NCBI GenBank assembly: GCA_004835665.1
Contig: RBKR01000024.1
Span: forward strand, 558,001 to 622,000
Direction: 5' to 3'
Length of the DNA: 64,000 nucleotides
From: Phoma sp. XZ068
Lineage: Eukaryota > Ascomycota > Dothideomycetes > Pleosporales > Didymellaceae
This document shows, in pieces, positions 45,019 to 56,129 of this stretch. Numbering within the stretch: position 1 is the stretch's first letter; every line of letters starts with the position of its first letter. Below the pieces are notes generated by a model. It saw only the letters and a program-made list of their open reading frames with translations, was not told the DNA's origin and did no database searches. The position numbers were made by a program, and so were the translations under genes.

Positions 45019-45239
45019 AGGTATGGGAGCAATGACAGCTTGGGTCTAGCCCGCGCGCGGGAAGGACGATAGGTGATGGTCAGCATAAGCAGTTCAAGGT
45101 GACGTAGCTTAGCGGGGACAAAACGCTGACCGTCAGCACCAACATCACCAGCATAGAATGAGGAGACGTGATCTACTTTGGCAGTCAGCGCTCGAACAGT
45201 GAGCTTAACGCATGGTATTTGCTTACTGTCGCTTGCCAC
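45006..45239 (-). pseudogene. Coding-like minus-strand fragment between OrsD starts
   Basis: 77 codons with protein-like composition (SDSKQIPCVKLTVRALTAKV, DHVSSFYAGDVGADGQRFVP) ending PYLQRK and a TAG. No ATG; open for about a dozen codons farther upstream. Family not recognised. It may be the 3' end of a gene or element inserted between the duplicated OrsD starts. Confidence 0.3.
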
Positions 45240-45749
45240 AAGACAATGTTCCTCACAACGGTCGCTAATGACCCTCTCTTCTATGATCGCCAGTCATACC
45301 AATCACCGCTTACGCAAACATGGCACCACAGGCACGAGGACCGTAAACTCACCTCACTGTAATTGGTGCTCTGCCAAATTTGCTCCCGCCAAACCACACA
45401 TCTACATATGTCTTGCGCTGCGTAATTACGTCTCCTTAAGTTGCTCATAGCATCCCAATCTCCTCGGTCCCAACACAGCTGATTCAGTTGGATGGCAAAG
45501 TCTAGCTTGACCGGTTGTCTTGACCCAAATCGGATACGAAGCATTGCCGATGGTGACTGTCGTAATGGATGCATGAAGAGTAGTGCGTGGAGATTAAAAT
45601 TCATGAGAGCTACCGTACCACGCCCCACAGAAGTCAGGGAACTTGATGCAGTGCTTGCCAGTCACAGGCTTAGACATTCACGCGTCGCAAAGCCAGGAGA
45701 TCCTGAGCCTGACCGTTATTCCGAGATCAGATTGCCTGATCTGATTTAC
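45240..45749. other. Spacer; nothing recognised
   Basis: Short frames only. The frame leading into 45750 is open upstream but does not look conserved. Confidence 0.35.
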
Positions 45750-46237
45750 ATGGCTTTCTCAGAAACTCAAGCACGCCAGGCTGAACTGTTCCAAAGACTC
45801 GTTCTCTACGCGGGTAAGCCCTACCGGTACTGCTTCCTTGTCTGTCAAACTTGCGGTGTGCGCTGCCTCTCAGCCGCGTTGGAAAGCACTTTAGCCAATG
45901 CCGAGGCCACTCGTACATAAGGAGCGACTGTGCCAGCCTGCTCCAAGCTTGGCAAGCTGTAAACCTCTCTTCGTGTCCCATCAAACTCCGAGACGAAGCC
46001 GATCTTGCCAATTGGGTCCTTCCCCCCTCGAACAGCGCCCCCATCCCTCACCTCCCTATCTCGAGCGCGTTTCAATGTCGGTTCACGGACACGATCACCG
46101 GTCGCCAATGTGATACATTATTAAGTCGTCTATCGGATATACAAAAGCAATGCACGATCAGGCATGGGTGGCAGAACAGCGTGAAGCGAGGTCGTGTCTC
46201 CGCCGCCACCAGGCGACAGCAGCGTCCGGTGCCCTAA
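45750..46237 (+). pseudogene. OrsD-family (DUF3505) N-terminal region, frameshifted copy 3
   Basis: ATG at 45750 starts MAFSETQARQAELFQRLVLY and reads to CFLVCQTCG. A one-base frameshift moves the continuation CALPLSRVGKHFSQCRGH into the next frame, completing the first C2H2-like finger. The frame then runs through SNSAPIPHLPISSAFQCRF, the second finger (FQC...C...C...RHGW), and the basic RGRVSAATRRQQRPVP before a stop. This two-finger layout with a PIPHLP linker is the OrsD signature. A few OrsD-like words (SWDQSEAQLDQHAESMAL) may persist to about 46440. It belongs to a different subfamily from the copies at 34819 and 62675. Confidence 0.65.
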
Positions 46238-48176
46238 GAACCTGATGTACCATGTCAGCGCCTGACGTTAGTTGGAAGAGGTGCTAGTGCCTGGCGCGTC
46301 AGTCTTCCGAACGATAAAAAAGAGCCTGCTGCTACAGCACAGACTCCTCCTTCTAGGAGTTGGGACCAGTCAGAAGCGCAGCTGGACCAGCACGCAGAAT
46401 CAATGGCTCTGATGCTCTGTGTCCCAGACCAGAAACGGACGTAGCTGGTACCTCATGCTACGCAGAGGTCACGATGCGTGACATTGCTGTACCTTGTGCC
46501 GCTGGAGTGCTCAGCCATTGTGTCGTTTACGCTGGGCCTGTTGGCGTACTGACTGCCTCGTCGAGCGCTTGGATGGCAGTGTGTATTCTGCCAGTTCTTC
46601 AATAGCACTGTGGGACTCCTCGTGCTCCCTCGGTGCATTGGCATGCTCGCTCAGAGACGAGGATTGTAAGATGCTGAGTATCCCTGCTGCACGACCTAAG
46701 CATGCTTGTGAATTACCAGGTAAGTGGCTTTGCTCACCAGCCACTGCCGGGTCCACCTCACTACTTATGCCAGACACCATAGTACTCTCACATTGTCTTC
46801 TTTAGCTCACTGATAGAACACTGGCCAGAAGACTGGTCGTTCATACTTACCAGATATGGACCCAAATCTTACAGCGCTGAAACGGCAGACGGGACACAGG
46901 GTTGTTTAGGCACGATCTGTCCTCGACCGTGGCCGTTTTGCAAGGGGTCCAATAGCGGGACGCGGTTAGGTTTTCTGTCTTACTTCGTACCGCTCGGCTC
47001 TCCCAGCCGTGCGCTAGTGAGTCAGCGCGACCCCACTCTTAGTGACGCATCCCTTATACGGCTACCTCAGTCGTGCCTTGCAGGGCGATCCGTTCTCAGT
47101 GCCACCATCAGTCATTGTTCGATCCCGAAAAGGCAAGTTTGCAGGAGGCGTTGATTTCGGCGGCCACAGTTCCGTTCAATGACGATGGCTGTAGAAGAAA
47201 ATAACATATAGAAGACTATTCCTGTTGACATAAATAATCCATAAGTTGTAACAGATCCTGTGCTAAGGCTACCAATATTATGATATGACAGTTCAACACC
47301 AGTGGCACCTGTCAATTGGCTTGAGGCGCCAACACCACGATAAGTCTCGAAGATTGAACGTAAGGCTGCTCTACGCGTAACTATGTACGTAAAGTCTGCC
47401 CATGCCCTTCATATTTGTGTGTTTCTTATGCCAAGGCGTATATAGAGGCTGTACAAGTGCACTTCTGATGAGGACGCTAAAAGCGGGTGATGTGGTGTGC
47501 ACATGCATACTGTATAGGTGTCAGATTGAATGCTTATAATGCGATGATGTGTGTTGTGTTGATTCTCTGATGTTCCTTTTTCTAATTTGCAAAATACATG
47601 CTTGTGTGGTTACACGCGAGCTTTGTGTAACCAAACCGTGCACCATCTCGGCCTCTGGCCTCCACATCCTTATATCTGACAATAGGCGTTTTCAGAATAC
47701 CTGTGCCGCCCCAAATCAGTCAAATCAGAGGCCAGAGAGTACGCCACAACAGCTTAACGTGCAGCACAACATCTAAAATATAGGAATCTGCTAGAGATAT
47801 AGAACTCTGCACGTAGAGTCTAGAGGTATAGCTACTTAAGATACGTTACTTCTTGATAAGGGAGTTGCAGGGGTGCAAAGATGTAGAGGTAGGCAGCACG
47901 TGACAGAGTAAGGCTAAATCTGCAGCTAATTCTGCAACAGTCCCTAGTCTGGCCTCTGATTTGACCATCTCGGGTTGGCACAGGTATTCTGAAAACGACC
48001 CGTAATGCACACCCAGCACCCAAACCAGCGCCTGCAAAAATGTGGCTGCAAAGCCACACACAAAGGTGACTATCGCGAAACTTTCTGGTGGAGTACTAAA
48101 CTGAGACACCTATCAACCACAACTATAACACCACAACCACCGCGGTGAACCCATCCCCATCGACGAGAGGCAGTTC
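46238..48176. other. Region without a supported gene
   Basis: About 1.9 kb of short frames. The last 90 bp before 48177 are open in the frame of the next ORF (RGEPIPIDERQF). Confidence 0.4.
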
Positions 48177-48533
48177 ATGCTCCACGGAAAGTGGGACATC
48201 CTCATGTGCCAACAGTACTGGGCGCGAGAAGGATTCAACCCAGCCACCAACCGTCCCTGCCCGATGCAAGCTAAGAAGACCTACCTGCAGTTGACCGCCG
48301 ACATGTCCAACTGCGGCTACCGCCTATCCAGCCCCAACACCCAGGACGGCGGCAAGGACTACCGCTGCTGCCGCTGTAGGGGCACGCTGCCGCAGAGCTG
48401 CACTGGTAAGCGGGATCCGCGCCAGCCCGATTGGGACACGCCAGGCATGACGGCGAACCACAAGAGCGACCGCGTTTATGACGACGATGACTGGGAGGTT
48501 AGGAGTCGTGGAGTGTCTCGGATGGGTCGGTGA
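48177..48533 (+). CDS. Hypothetical protein or 3' exon, 118 aa
   Basis: ATG at 48177 with strongly fungal, C-ending codon use (TAC, AAC, GAC, AAG), better than almost anything nearby. The product is hydrophilic with eight cysteines (MCQQY, RPCPM, NCGYRL, CCRCRG, SCTGK). The cysteine pattern could bind metal or form disulphides. There is no signal peptide. The frame is open about 45 bp upstream with protein-like sequence, so this may be the last exon of a gene whose 5' part I cannot place. No family recognised. Confidence 0.45.
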   Translation: MLHGKWDILMCQQYWAREGFNPATNRPCPMQAKKTYLQLTADMSNCGYRLSSPNTQDGGKDYRCCRCRGTLPQSCTGKRDPRQPDWDTPGMTANHKSDRVYDDDDWEVRSRGVSRMGR

Positions 48534-48744
48534 TTTGAGGAAAGGGCTGAGACTACCCAAGGAGCATTCGCTGAGTCTTCCTTGGAGTTGTCTCAAGTGT
48601 CTGGACTCGTGGGGACTGAGCCAGTAGCGGTTTGAGAACGGGGCTGACACGTTGGGTTACTATCTTGAGTGTCTGAAACTCCGCGGATAAAGAAACAGTG
48701 AACAAAGTTGGAGCCTGGAAGATGGCCAGAAGACTAGTGTAACT

Positions 48745-48882
48745 GTAAGCCTAAGACCACATCACATGACTGCTCTGCAGGCATGACTAATGCGTCCGAC
48801 ATACTTTCGAGCTTAGATCACCCACTTTTACATACACAGAACAATACACTCATACATGAGTGCCAATACTAGTGCCCCTCTT
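48745..48882 (-). repeat. Dispersed ~140-bp repeat, copy 2
   Basis: Inverse of 21527-21665 at about 85 percent identity. Shared blocks include tgactgctctgcaggcatga, ctaatgcgtccgac and ccaatactagtgcc. Ends coincide with the ends of similarity in copy 1. Confidence 0.65.
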
Positions 48883-49587
48883 TGCTTAAAGTAACTTCGA
48901 TGCACTTTCGGCGAAAGACAAATCCTTCAACAACTGTCTCATCTCTGTCACTTATTAGCTGTACTCATGAGAAGTACGGGGATACAAACGATTTGAGGAG
49001 ATGACATAGGCGGAGGGCGACTGTTGCGGTGCGTGCTTGTTTGGTTGCAGGCGTTGAGAGTCAGCTGCAGACAATGACAGCGACGGACCACACTGACTTT
49101 TGGTTGTCATCGGTATATGTGTCTCACAAGCTTTTCACTGCTCTTAGACGTGGTTGAACATCTCAGCGCACTCGGTAACGGTCGGTCAAAGGGCTGTCTA
49201 CGCCACTCTGCGATAGCTCGTTGCAGTTTCTGTTCCCACTACTTAGCTGCGAGACTGGAAGTGTAAAGCTAGGAATTAGCCTACCCTTCGGTGCCCGAGC
49301 TTAACGCCAGGTTGATGTCTGTGAAATTTAAGTACGTCACCATGATTTACAAGTTACCAATCTATCCGAAGAACGCGCCGACAGAGTACCGTCCGAATGT
49401 TGCTTACAATCATCTCAAAGAAGGAAGAGATGCAGAATCCAAAACCGTCAGAACTACACAAACAAGATATCTGGTTCCGGAGCTCTCAGTCCATAGCGCT
49501 ACTCTTAAGAGAAAACAATACCATCTCTCTGATTATTCACTACATTCTTCTTGCTGGTATCTTGCTTGCCCTTGGGAAGATATCCTC
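48883..49587. other. Spacer; nothing recognised
   Basis: Plus-strand frames at 49291-49773 overlap the minus-strand CAP20-like relic and are judged shadows. Confidence 0.4.
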
Positions 49588-50015
49588 CTACGACGCCATA
49601 GCTGTCAGTCCAATCTTCAGTTCGGTAGAAACGAGCGCCTTCACGCTCCTCACAACGCTCTCATCTCCCTTCGTCTTCCTATACTCATCCTCCCACGTCC
49701 CATAAAATACACCTTTCCCCTGCCCACCAGCCCAAACCGGAATCGCAGCCCTTTCCTGCGCCGTCTCTTTTAGCTTGCCAGTGTCCTCTTTGACGATCGG
49801 AAACCGAGAGTCGACTTTGCCGAGTCCATTGTCGCCTAGCTCGTCGGCTCGCGAGAGGTACGGGCTGAGATAGGAGTACGGCGTTCGCAGATAGGGATGG
49901 AGGGGCGCGACGAAGCGTTGGTAGAGGGAGTGGGTTATTGAGAGCGATTTGCGCCGTTGGGATTCGTCTTGTAGAATTCGAGACCGTCGTGGACTATGGG
50001 GTAGGAGTGTAAATG
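49588..50015 (-). pseudogene. CAP20 / perilipin-like lipid-droplet protein, frameshifted
   Basis: After a likely 3' splice site (gtcacag at 50016-50022) the minus strand reads HLHSYPIVHDGLEFYKTNPN. A one-base shift leads to SLSITHSLYQRFVAPLHPYL, RTPYSYLSPYLSRADELGDN, GLGKVDSRFPIVKEDTGKLK and KALVSTELKIGLTAMAS, with a TAG at 49588. The LGKVDSRFPIVKEDT block is the hallmark of fungal CAP20/perilipin-like proteins, which coat lipid droplets and affect appressorium function in plant pathogens. The C-terminus is shorter than usual and the first exon is not identifiable. Apart from one frameshift the body is well preserved. Confidence 0.7.
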
Positions 50016-51120
50016 CTGTGACAACATATCAGCACAACTTGCTTATTGAGAAACAGAAGCGTATCCAGCATGGTTGCCGCCAATCCAATCAAGAGATTTT
50101 TAGGCGCTGAAAACCGATGCGCATGTAGAGTGTGATGCGTTGTGCCCCATGATACGTTCTGTCCCGGTTTCGGAATAATGATCCGAGACCATTGAGATCC
50201 TGGGTTTCTATGCAGATAGGAGAGTGGTTCTGCTGCAGCTGGATGGCGCTTCTGCGGGTAGGACAGATCGCTGGATAGTGGTTTGTGTCACCTACCGCTA
50301 AGATCTTGGAATGCGGCTTCTCGTCATTAGTCAAAGGGGTGCTGTTGTTCATATCACCGTTGACAACAGTATCTTCTCCAGCATGCGGCAAAGAATCGAT
50401 AATCATGAATATTGTTTGCTAGCGAGTGTCTGTGTCTGTATTCGACCTTTGCTTAGCAACAAATCGTTTGCGACGTGCGGCGTGATGATTGAGAATGGCG
50501 TACAACACATAATGTGGTGGATTTGAGGTACTTGGGCGTCATGTTTCGTTGCAACTTACCTTTTTGAAGCGTTTGCGTTCGTGGAACCTGTGGGCTTGCG
50601 GACGGGGAACGACGCTGCAAGGTGACGCTCGCTCTCCTGGAGGATACCTTGCGCATATATAAAACCTACTTTAGTTCATATTTTGTGTTCGTCTGTCTCT
50701 TCAGATATCAAAGAGGTCTATCCCTTCTTGTGACACCGTAGCTGGACTGGCGTTGGTGAATGTAACGCTTGTGCATTTGTCGCCTCGGTACGCGACGAAC
50801 TGAGGGAGCTTAGGTGATGCTGAGAAGCTGATACAAGCTGCTGTTCGCCTTCTAAAATCGCAGGTGCAGGGCATGGGCGCAAGTCGTCATACAGTGTCAG
50901 ATACACAGAGTTGAAAGGTGGAAGATGATATTGCAACAGACGTCAGGTCCGTGTGCCTCACGAAACATGAAACCCACTGTGGTTAGATTGCCAAATCACC
51001 CACTAAGTGCTCCACGGTGGCTCCGTGGAGTCGGACCTCTCGAATCTCTCCACGATCATGGTCCCACACTCAAAGCTTCATTGAGGAGTTCATGATACTT
51101 CAATCCCACTAGTCTGCACC
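50016..51120. other. Spacer with a possible first exon at about 50640-50550 (-)
   Basis: On the minus strand a TATA-like tatatat precedes an ATG and a 32-codon basic Ser-rich frame (MRKVSSRRASVTLQRRSPSA). A GTAAGT donor ends it. I could not find an in-frame continuation, so this may be a stranded first exon. Nothing else is recognised. Confidence 0.25.
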
Positions 51121-51849
51121 TCACTGTAAGTACCATAAATACCTCTTCCAATCCGAGCTTCCATGGGCCTCAGGCGTCACGTTGCGATGTTCAACCTTGA
51201 CCGCCCAGTCTCCAGGCCATTGCTTACTTGCCAACTCCTCCGCAAAAGCGACGCTTTTATGGCAGCCATTCGCACAGCTACAGCCCACTGACAGGACCGG
51301 CATCTCCGCTTTGCCACCACTGAAATAGTTATCCCCATCCAAACCGGGATATTCTCGATGCTGGACAAGATCATCTTCGACACCAAACTCGTCCACAAAG
51401 CGGCTCATGACTGCTCCATTTGGGTCACCGTCTACGCCATGATCTTCGAGTCCCTCGACCCAGTCGGCTACGACCTCACCGCTGCTGGTCGATGAAGAGC
51501 GGGTGCGAATTGCGATGGCCCTCTGAAGGCACTCCATGGCGTTGCGTATCTCCCTTTCTGCTGCCAGGAGCTGGGAGGCGTAGTGCGGTTCACCGCGCAA
51601 CTTCAGCATAGTAGATCTCGGCACACCCATCGACGGGTTAGCACAGATGTGGCGCGACTGGTTGGTCTGGCTCTGCGGATCATATCGTAGCAGCGGCGGG
51701 GTTGTTGGAGTCGTTGCGCAATCGTAGGATATGATGTGAAGCGTCGGCTGTCTAAGGATCGGGTGGAGGAACGGGGTAGGTGGGGGAGAACTGTTCCTGC
51801 ATTGGTGTGCGCCGCTGGGAGACTTCTCCGAAGATAATGGAATATCCAT
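51121..51849 (-). CDS. RapZ C-terminal-domain-like protein, 242 aa
   Basis: First ATG at 51849; the frame extends 41 codons upstream but without an ATG. The protein has the features of fungal RapZ_C-type proteins. LHIISYDCATTPTTPPLLRY (residues 37-56) is the opening strand. Then come a variable acidic linker, VLSVGCSCANGCHKSVAFAE (185-204), the anion-binding GCxxGxHRS loop, and VEHRNV (219-224) near the end. In bacterial RapZ this domain binds glucosamine-6-phosphate and regulatory RNA; the fungal role is unknown. Loop Arg is Lys here (HKS), a mild change. No intron and no premature stop. Confidence 0.65.
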   Translation of the reverse strand: MDIPLSSEKSPSGAHQCRNSSPPPTPFLHPILRQPTLHIISYDCATTPTTPPLLRYDPQSQTNQSRHICANPSMGVPRSTMLKLRGEPHYASQLLAAEREIRNAMECLQRAIAIRTRSSSTSSGEVVADWVEGLEDHGVDGDPNGAVMSRFVDEFGVEDDLVQHREYPGLDGDNYFSGGKAEMPVLSVGCSCANGCHKSVAFAEELASKQWPGDWAVKVEHRNVTPEAHGSSDWKRYLWYLQ

Positions 51850-53536
51850 GGCTACATGGTATGCATAATCTGCTTTAAAGAATAAATTTAATGTTTCACG
51901 TGTAGCTTTTGCAATGTCAGCCCATAGCAGGCGAGGTCTTTGGAGTGCATCTGTTTTTAAAAGCACGGCCACATGTTAGATAGGTCATACGCCACCCACA
52001 GTAATGACTCCCGGTGAAATCACGCTGCAAACGGCCTTGGGATTAAGCGGACATTGGCTGCAGCAGAACGTGCCACAGCATGTTCTGGCGATACCAGTAT
52101 GACTAGGGAAGTTTGAAGTTCACGTAGCCATTGCAAACTGTTTCTAATAGTAGCCCAAGGAGGATAGCCGCATTTAGACTTTATGACGTAGACCGCTCCC
52201 ACTCCGGCCACCCCACCAAACCGGCCACCCCACCAAACCGGCCACCCTTTCAAGACCATACCTCTCTACACCCTTCCATCCGTCGAAAGCATGGGGTCAA
52301 ATCTCTGGTATCTTAACCGAGAGATCACTAGAGAATTCTGTGCAGCGCAACAGCTTGTTGTGTGTTGAGTAATTGCGTGTAGAGGTAATAGCCTTAGTGA
52401 GTGCGTCGTAAACGGGCTTTTTTACAAGACTGAAGAATGCCTTCCAGAGAAAATGTGCCTGTTCTCCCTTTCACGACGCTCACCCTATTTCTTGACTGAA
52501 GAAGGGAACCTGAAGTCATTATTATGATTGCGTTCAGCTCGATTACCTGCGGGTTCCTGTCCTTGTTATAATTACAGTGCTGTACTGTAACAGCTCTAAC
52601 AGCTGTGACCGCATTAGAGCGTCTATGGTCACGGCAGTATCTACAGAATATTAGTCGAGTTGTACAGCGTATTGCAAATTTCGATGGACCATGGACAGTC
52701 CGCATGCGGATAGGAAACTTCGGACTAGTCCAAAGCAAATTGACACACCGCTGTATTATATTTCATTTTATCTCGGGTAAATCTGAACAACGTTTACTTG
52801 TCGCTATTGTCTGCTAACAACAATTCCTGCTGCGCAAACTATGTGTGTTGTGGCTAGCCTTGCTGCATAGTCTACAGTGCCTTTGTACGCGCACTCTCAC
52901 TGTAGGCATCTTACCTTCCTCCTGGCCACCGTCATCCTTTCCAGCAATCAATTCAATCACCTAGCCACTGCTAGAAACTTACCCGGCCTAAATACTCTCT
53001 GATGTGAACTTTATGCTGTTCTGCTGCCTTAACTGCCTTGCCATTTTTCTAACAATAAATCTTCGGAGAGTGAAGAAAGTGGACTTAGGCTCTTTCGGTA
53101 TGGACTTTGTCTGACTGGACTGGAAAGGTGGCGGCCCTCCGCCGCAATCGGTGATGCATGCATCAGACCATCTCGATCCTGCCAGGCCTGACCCTATGCG
53201 TGAGTTGAGCTCGTCAACCATGAGTGTTTCCTTCACAATACGACGAACTGACCGGTCTTGTACAAAACTGCAACATCGACTACGCATTCATCTTAGAGTG
53301 GAACGATTCCGGATGTTATGCTAGCCTCAAGAGGGCAGTGATTACTTATACTTCTGATAAGAAGTCTAGCTGCCTGTGCAGTAAGGTCGACGTAATTTAC
53401 ACCGTATCGTCCGGGGTAAGTGTAACTGTCGCAGTACAGTGAGCTCAGTACAGTGAGGTTGAGTATAAATGGACCGGTATGGCGCCTTCAAACGATTGCA
53501 GTATCACAACAGCTTCACGGTCAACCCTCCCTGTCC
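51850..53536. other. Region without a firm gene
   Basis: A minus-strand frame at 53200-52988 reads moderately like protein (VDELNSRIGSGLAGSRWSDA, FIVRKMARQLRQQ) without homology. A plus-strand frame at 53224-53442 is equally uncertain. A minisatellite lies at 52204. Confidence 0.3.
52204..52250. repeat. 17-bp tandem repeat, 2.8 copies
   Basis: Perfect units of ccggccaccccaccaaa, the last truncated. C-rich minisatellite. Confidence 0.9.
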
Positions 53537-53887
53537 TCATACCACGGCATCGAGTTGGACATCTGGCCACCAATTGAAAGGGAGCTCTTGTGCAAGATTT
53601 TGCAACCTTACTATGACGCTGTGGATCTTCTCGCGAAATTCCCTCACGTGAACTTGTGTGTCCGCGATATGTAGCGTCAAGCCATCCCGAGACCAGGATA
53701 TGTTTGTTTGGGGGCCCTCGCGCCTAGCAATCGCTCTTCCATGCTGAAGCCGTTCAACAATGTAGTCGGCTGGTGCAAGGCTTCCTCGTCGAAGATATTT
53801 AGTTCGGATGTGCCCACGCAATTCCTGTGCTTGGTCGGCGTAGGTTGTACGCCCAGGCCAAGGAACTTTGCGATGGTTATGGTACAA
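53537..53887 (-). pseudogene. Coding fragment, possibly OrsD-family body
   Basis: 116 open codons with good codon use and no ATG. Words such as IRTKYLRRGSLAPADYIVER, NISWSRDGLTLHIADTQVHV and FREKIHSVIVRLQNLAQELP follow the same order as MVRGTRTPFDWAFRLRAYAK, YMMWSEDAQTVTYRDTSFSM and ALRDFVASQLGRAQRDLEDL of the OrsD relic at 34819. The correspondence is by pattern, not identity, and I rate it as probable only. It ends at a TGA; sequence beyond is not recognisable. Confidence 0.4.
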
Positions 53888-54426
53888 GCGGTAGGGCGTA
53901 CCCGAGTATAGATAGACGTCCCACCCACAGGAGTTGATCTAAATGGCGCATAATCATAGGGTTTGCGGAAACATAGTTCCATGGGATGAATTTCCAAAAC
54001 ACCGGAGAAGTTCATGATAGCGCTACGGATCAAGTTTTTATAGTGCGACAGGTTTGTCCAGAACATGACAAGAAGTTAGAAGACATTCTTATAACACCAT
54101 CAAGTGATGATTGGAGCAATATCCCGCAGTCTGTCTGCTGGCTGACAACAGAAAAAGACGGTCCCGGATATGGCTCGTAATGCCAGCTGAGCTGTAGTCA
54201 GCTGCAGCCCTAAAATTTCGCTTGTGGGCTCCTTCATGTTACGTGACAGTGCTAGAATTCGGAATATGTAGCACAAAAACCGCTCGTGGATGATGTAGTA
54301 TCTTGCTGGGTTTGTTCGCGTTGAGGCAACTTGAATAGGTAAGGAAGGAAAGAAGCCCGCAGCCAGCAACGCAAGAAACGCGGAGTCTGCCCGAGTGTCA
54401 ATCCGCATCGCTGAAACACGATTATG
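53888..54426. other. Spacer; nothing recognised
   Basis: Short frames on both strands without homology. Confidence 0.35.
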
Positions 54427-54651
54427 CTAGCCTCCAGTATCGTCCAAATGATCCTCTCTGTCTTTGCTGGGCTCACATATTCGAAACCATTCCGAAGGCC
54501 TAGTAAGAGAAATCCTCTGATGGATGGGCTTATTGGCAAACCATGTCGGCCATTCACAGCCCCGATGCCACTCGGCATTCTCGTTGTGCTCTAGCTCTAC
54601 GTCCAGAGCCACTGTGTGGGGCTTCCCATCGAAGTGCTGTTCGTCTTTCAT
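54427..54651 (-). CDS. Hypothetical 74-aa ORF, possible gene fragment
   Basis: ATG at 54651, acidic and aromatic (VALDVELEHNENAEWHRGCE, WPTWFANKPIHQRISL). It looks like the end of a larger protein or a short remnant. No family recognised. Confidence 0.3.
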   Translation of the reverse strand: MKDEQHFDGKPHTVALDVELEHNENAEWHRGCEWPTWFANKPIHQRISLTRPSEWFRICEPSKDREDHLDDTGG

Positions 54652-55665
54652 CCTCTATTCGGGCCATGTAACCCCCTTCGCTTGTAGAGTACGGTTGTTC
54701 CTGTTATCATGGGTTACACCAGTATTTTGGTGAGTATTTCGTTCAGCTCTGCAGGTAACAACTGTGTTTAGATTGGTCTCCAACGCATTTAGGAGCGCTG
54801 ATGTTATATTCACCTTCGCGTGTCTTCTCATCTGACCCCAATTGATTGTCTACAACTCTGTGCATGTGGACAACAATTTACAGGCAGGGGAGGTGGAAAA
54901 TGAAAGCGCGGCGTTGATCCATCCTGGGGAGGTGCTAGATTGTTGAGGTTTACGCAGCAGGCACGCTGTCGAATCTTGCTATCGCCATTCGCCGAAGTTT
55001 GAAAAGAACATGGTGGCAAGTTCGCAGGTGGGTGTCCAAGGCTGTGACAGGGACTGCGGTGCGGCGGAGGGTGCGTTTACCTACTTTCTCCTTGGCGACG
55101 AGCGTAACATAGTCTAGAGCAATTGGCCCACGTTTCTCTAGGATTTAGAATACGAAGTCAGTGAACAGTAACCGTAAACTAAAAGAGTATCGAGGGTTTC
55201 GAGAACAATGACTGATTGCTATTCTCAGGTTGAACACGAATGTCCTAGTGACATTCGTAATAGTCTATATACATAGGAGAGTGTCTTGTGCTCTGTCTCG
55301 GGTTACCGTGCTCTATACGGAGCATGACTTTTGCTCTATTGCTCTCTCGTGCCAAGCCTTCCAGATCACAGAGCTCGTCACGTGATGCCTCCAATCTAAG
55401 CATCTTTTCCACCGTCTCACTTATTACACTACAATATCATTATCCTGACAGTAAGGGGCGCGACGCCGTCAGCCTCGGTATCGTTTCTTAGGATAAGCGC
55501 CATTTCGAGTCCACAAAAGCGGATCTTGAACCTAGGCGGCACAAGCGTAATTTATATTCCATTCATATACAGCTATAATATCGCGACCAGGTACGACACG
55601 GACGTATTTTTCTTATCATGTTATATGTTGTCTAGCTTCCATTGGCCACTGGCTTGCTCGTGGTC
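54652..55665. other. Region without a supported gene
   Basis: About 1 kb, no domain or repeat recognised. Confidence 0.4.
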
Positions 55666-55982
55666 TCAATGCACAACTTCGCCAAGTAGAAAGATGGCCG
55701 CTTTATTGCTGAAGTTGGAAATATCACCCATTATCTCGCCAACTTCTGGCCCAGCGAACGCCGCCTTAATTTGCTCATGGTTTTCCCACACTACCACAGA
55801 CCCAAAGGCAGAAATGGGGGGCGAGCCGTCAACCCCGTTTGAGTACTTCGTTGCTGACTTGCTTTTGACCCCGTATTGGTCCCAACGTTCCTGAACAAAG
55901 GCATGTGCTTTGTCAGATAATGATCGATGTCATACTTTGCGTCTGACTCGTTAGGATACTCGACCACAATACACCCCCGCAT
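55666..55982 (-). pseudogene. EthD-domain protein with a single-base deletion
   Basis: ATG at 55982 starts MRGCIVVEYPNESDAKYDID, HYLTKHMPL, the typical EthD opening. One base is missing after CCTTTG at about 55894. In the next frame the protein continues perfectly: QERWDQYGVKS, GSVVVWENHEQIKAAFAGPE, VGEIMGDISNFSNKAAIFLL, GEVVH and TGA at 55666. The total of 317 bp equals 105 codons plus stop with one base lost. EthD proteins are small dimeric ferredoxin-like-fold enzymes, some involved in polyketide cyclisation or decarboxylation. Either a very recent pseudogene or a sequencing error. Confidence 0.8.
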
Positions 55983-56129
55983 TACTGATTCTACTTAGCC
56001 ACCACGCCGCCACGGGCAGCATGTTGACACTGAGCGGCCAATGGATATTTTTCGATGTATTGGCACCAGACACCACCGCTGGGTTTTCTCTGTAACCGAT
56101 AGGGGGCATTGAACCCCTCCACAACCAGA
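55983..56129. other. Shared upstream region of EthD (-) and Reg1-like (+) genes
   Basis: About 150 bp separate two divergent starts; a common promoter region is likely. No motif assigned. Confidence 0.4.
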
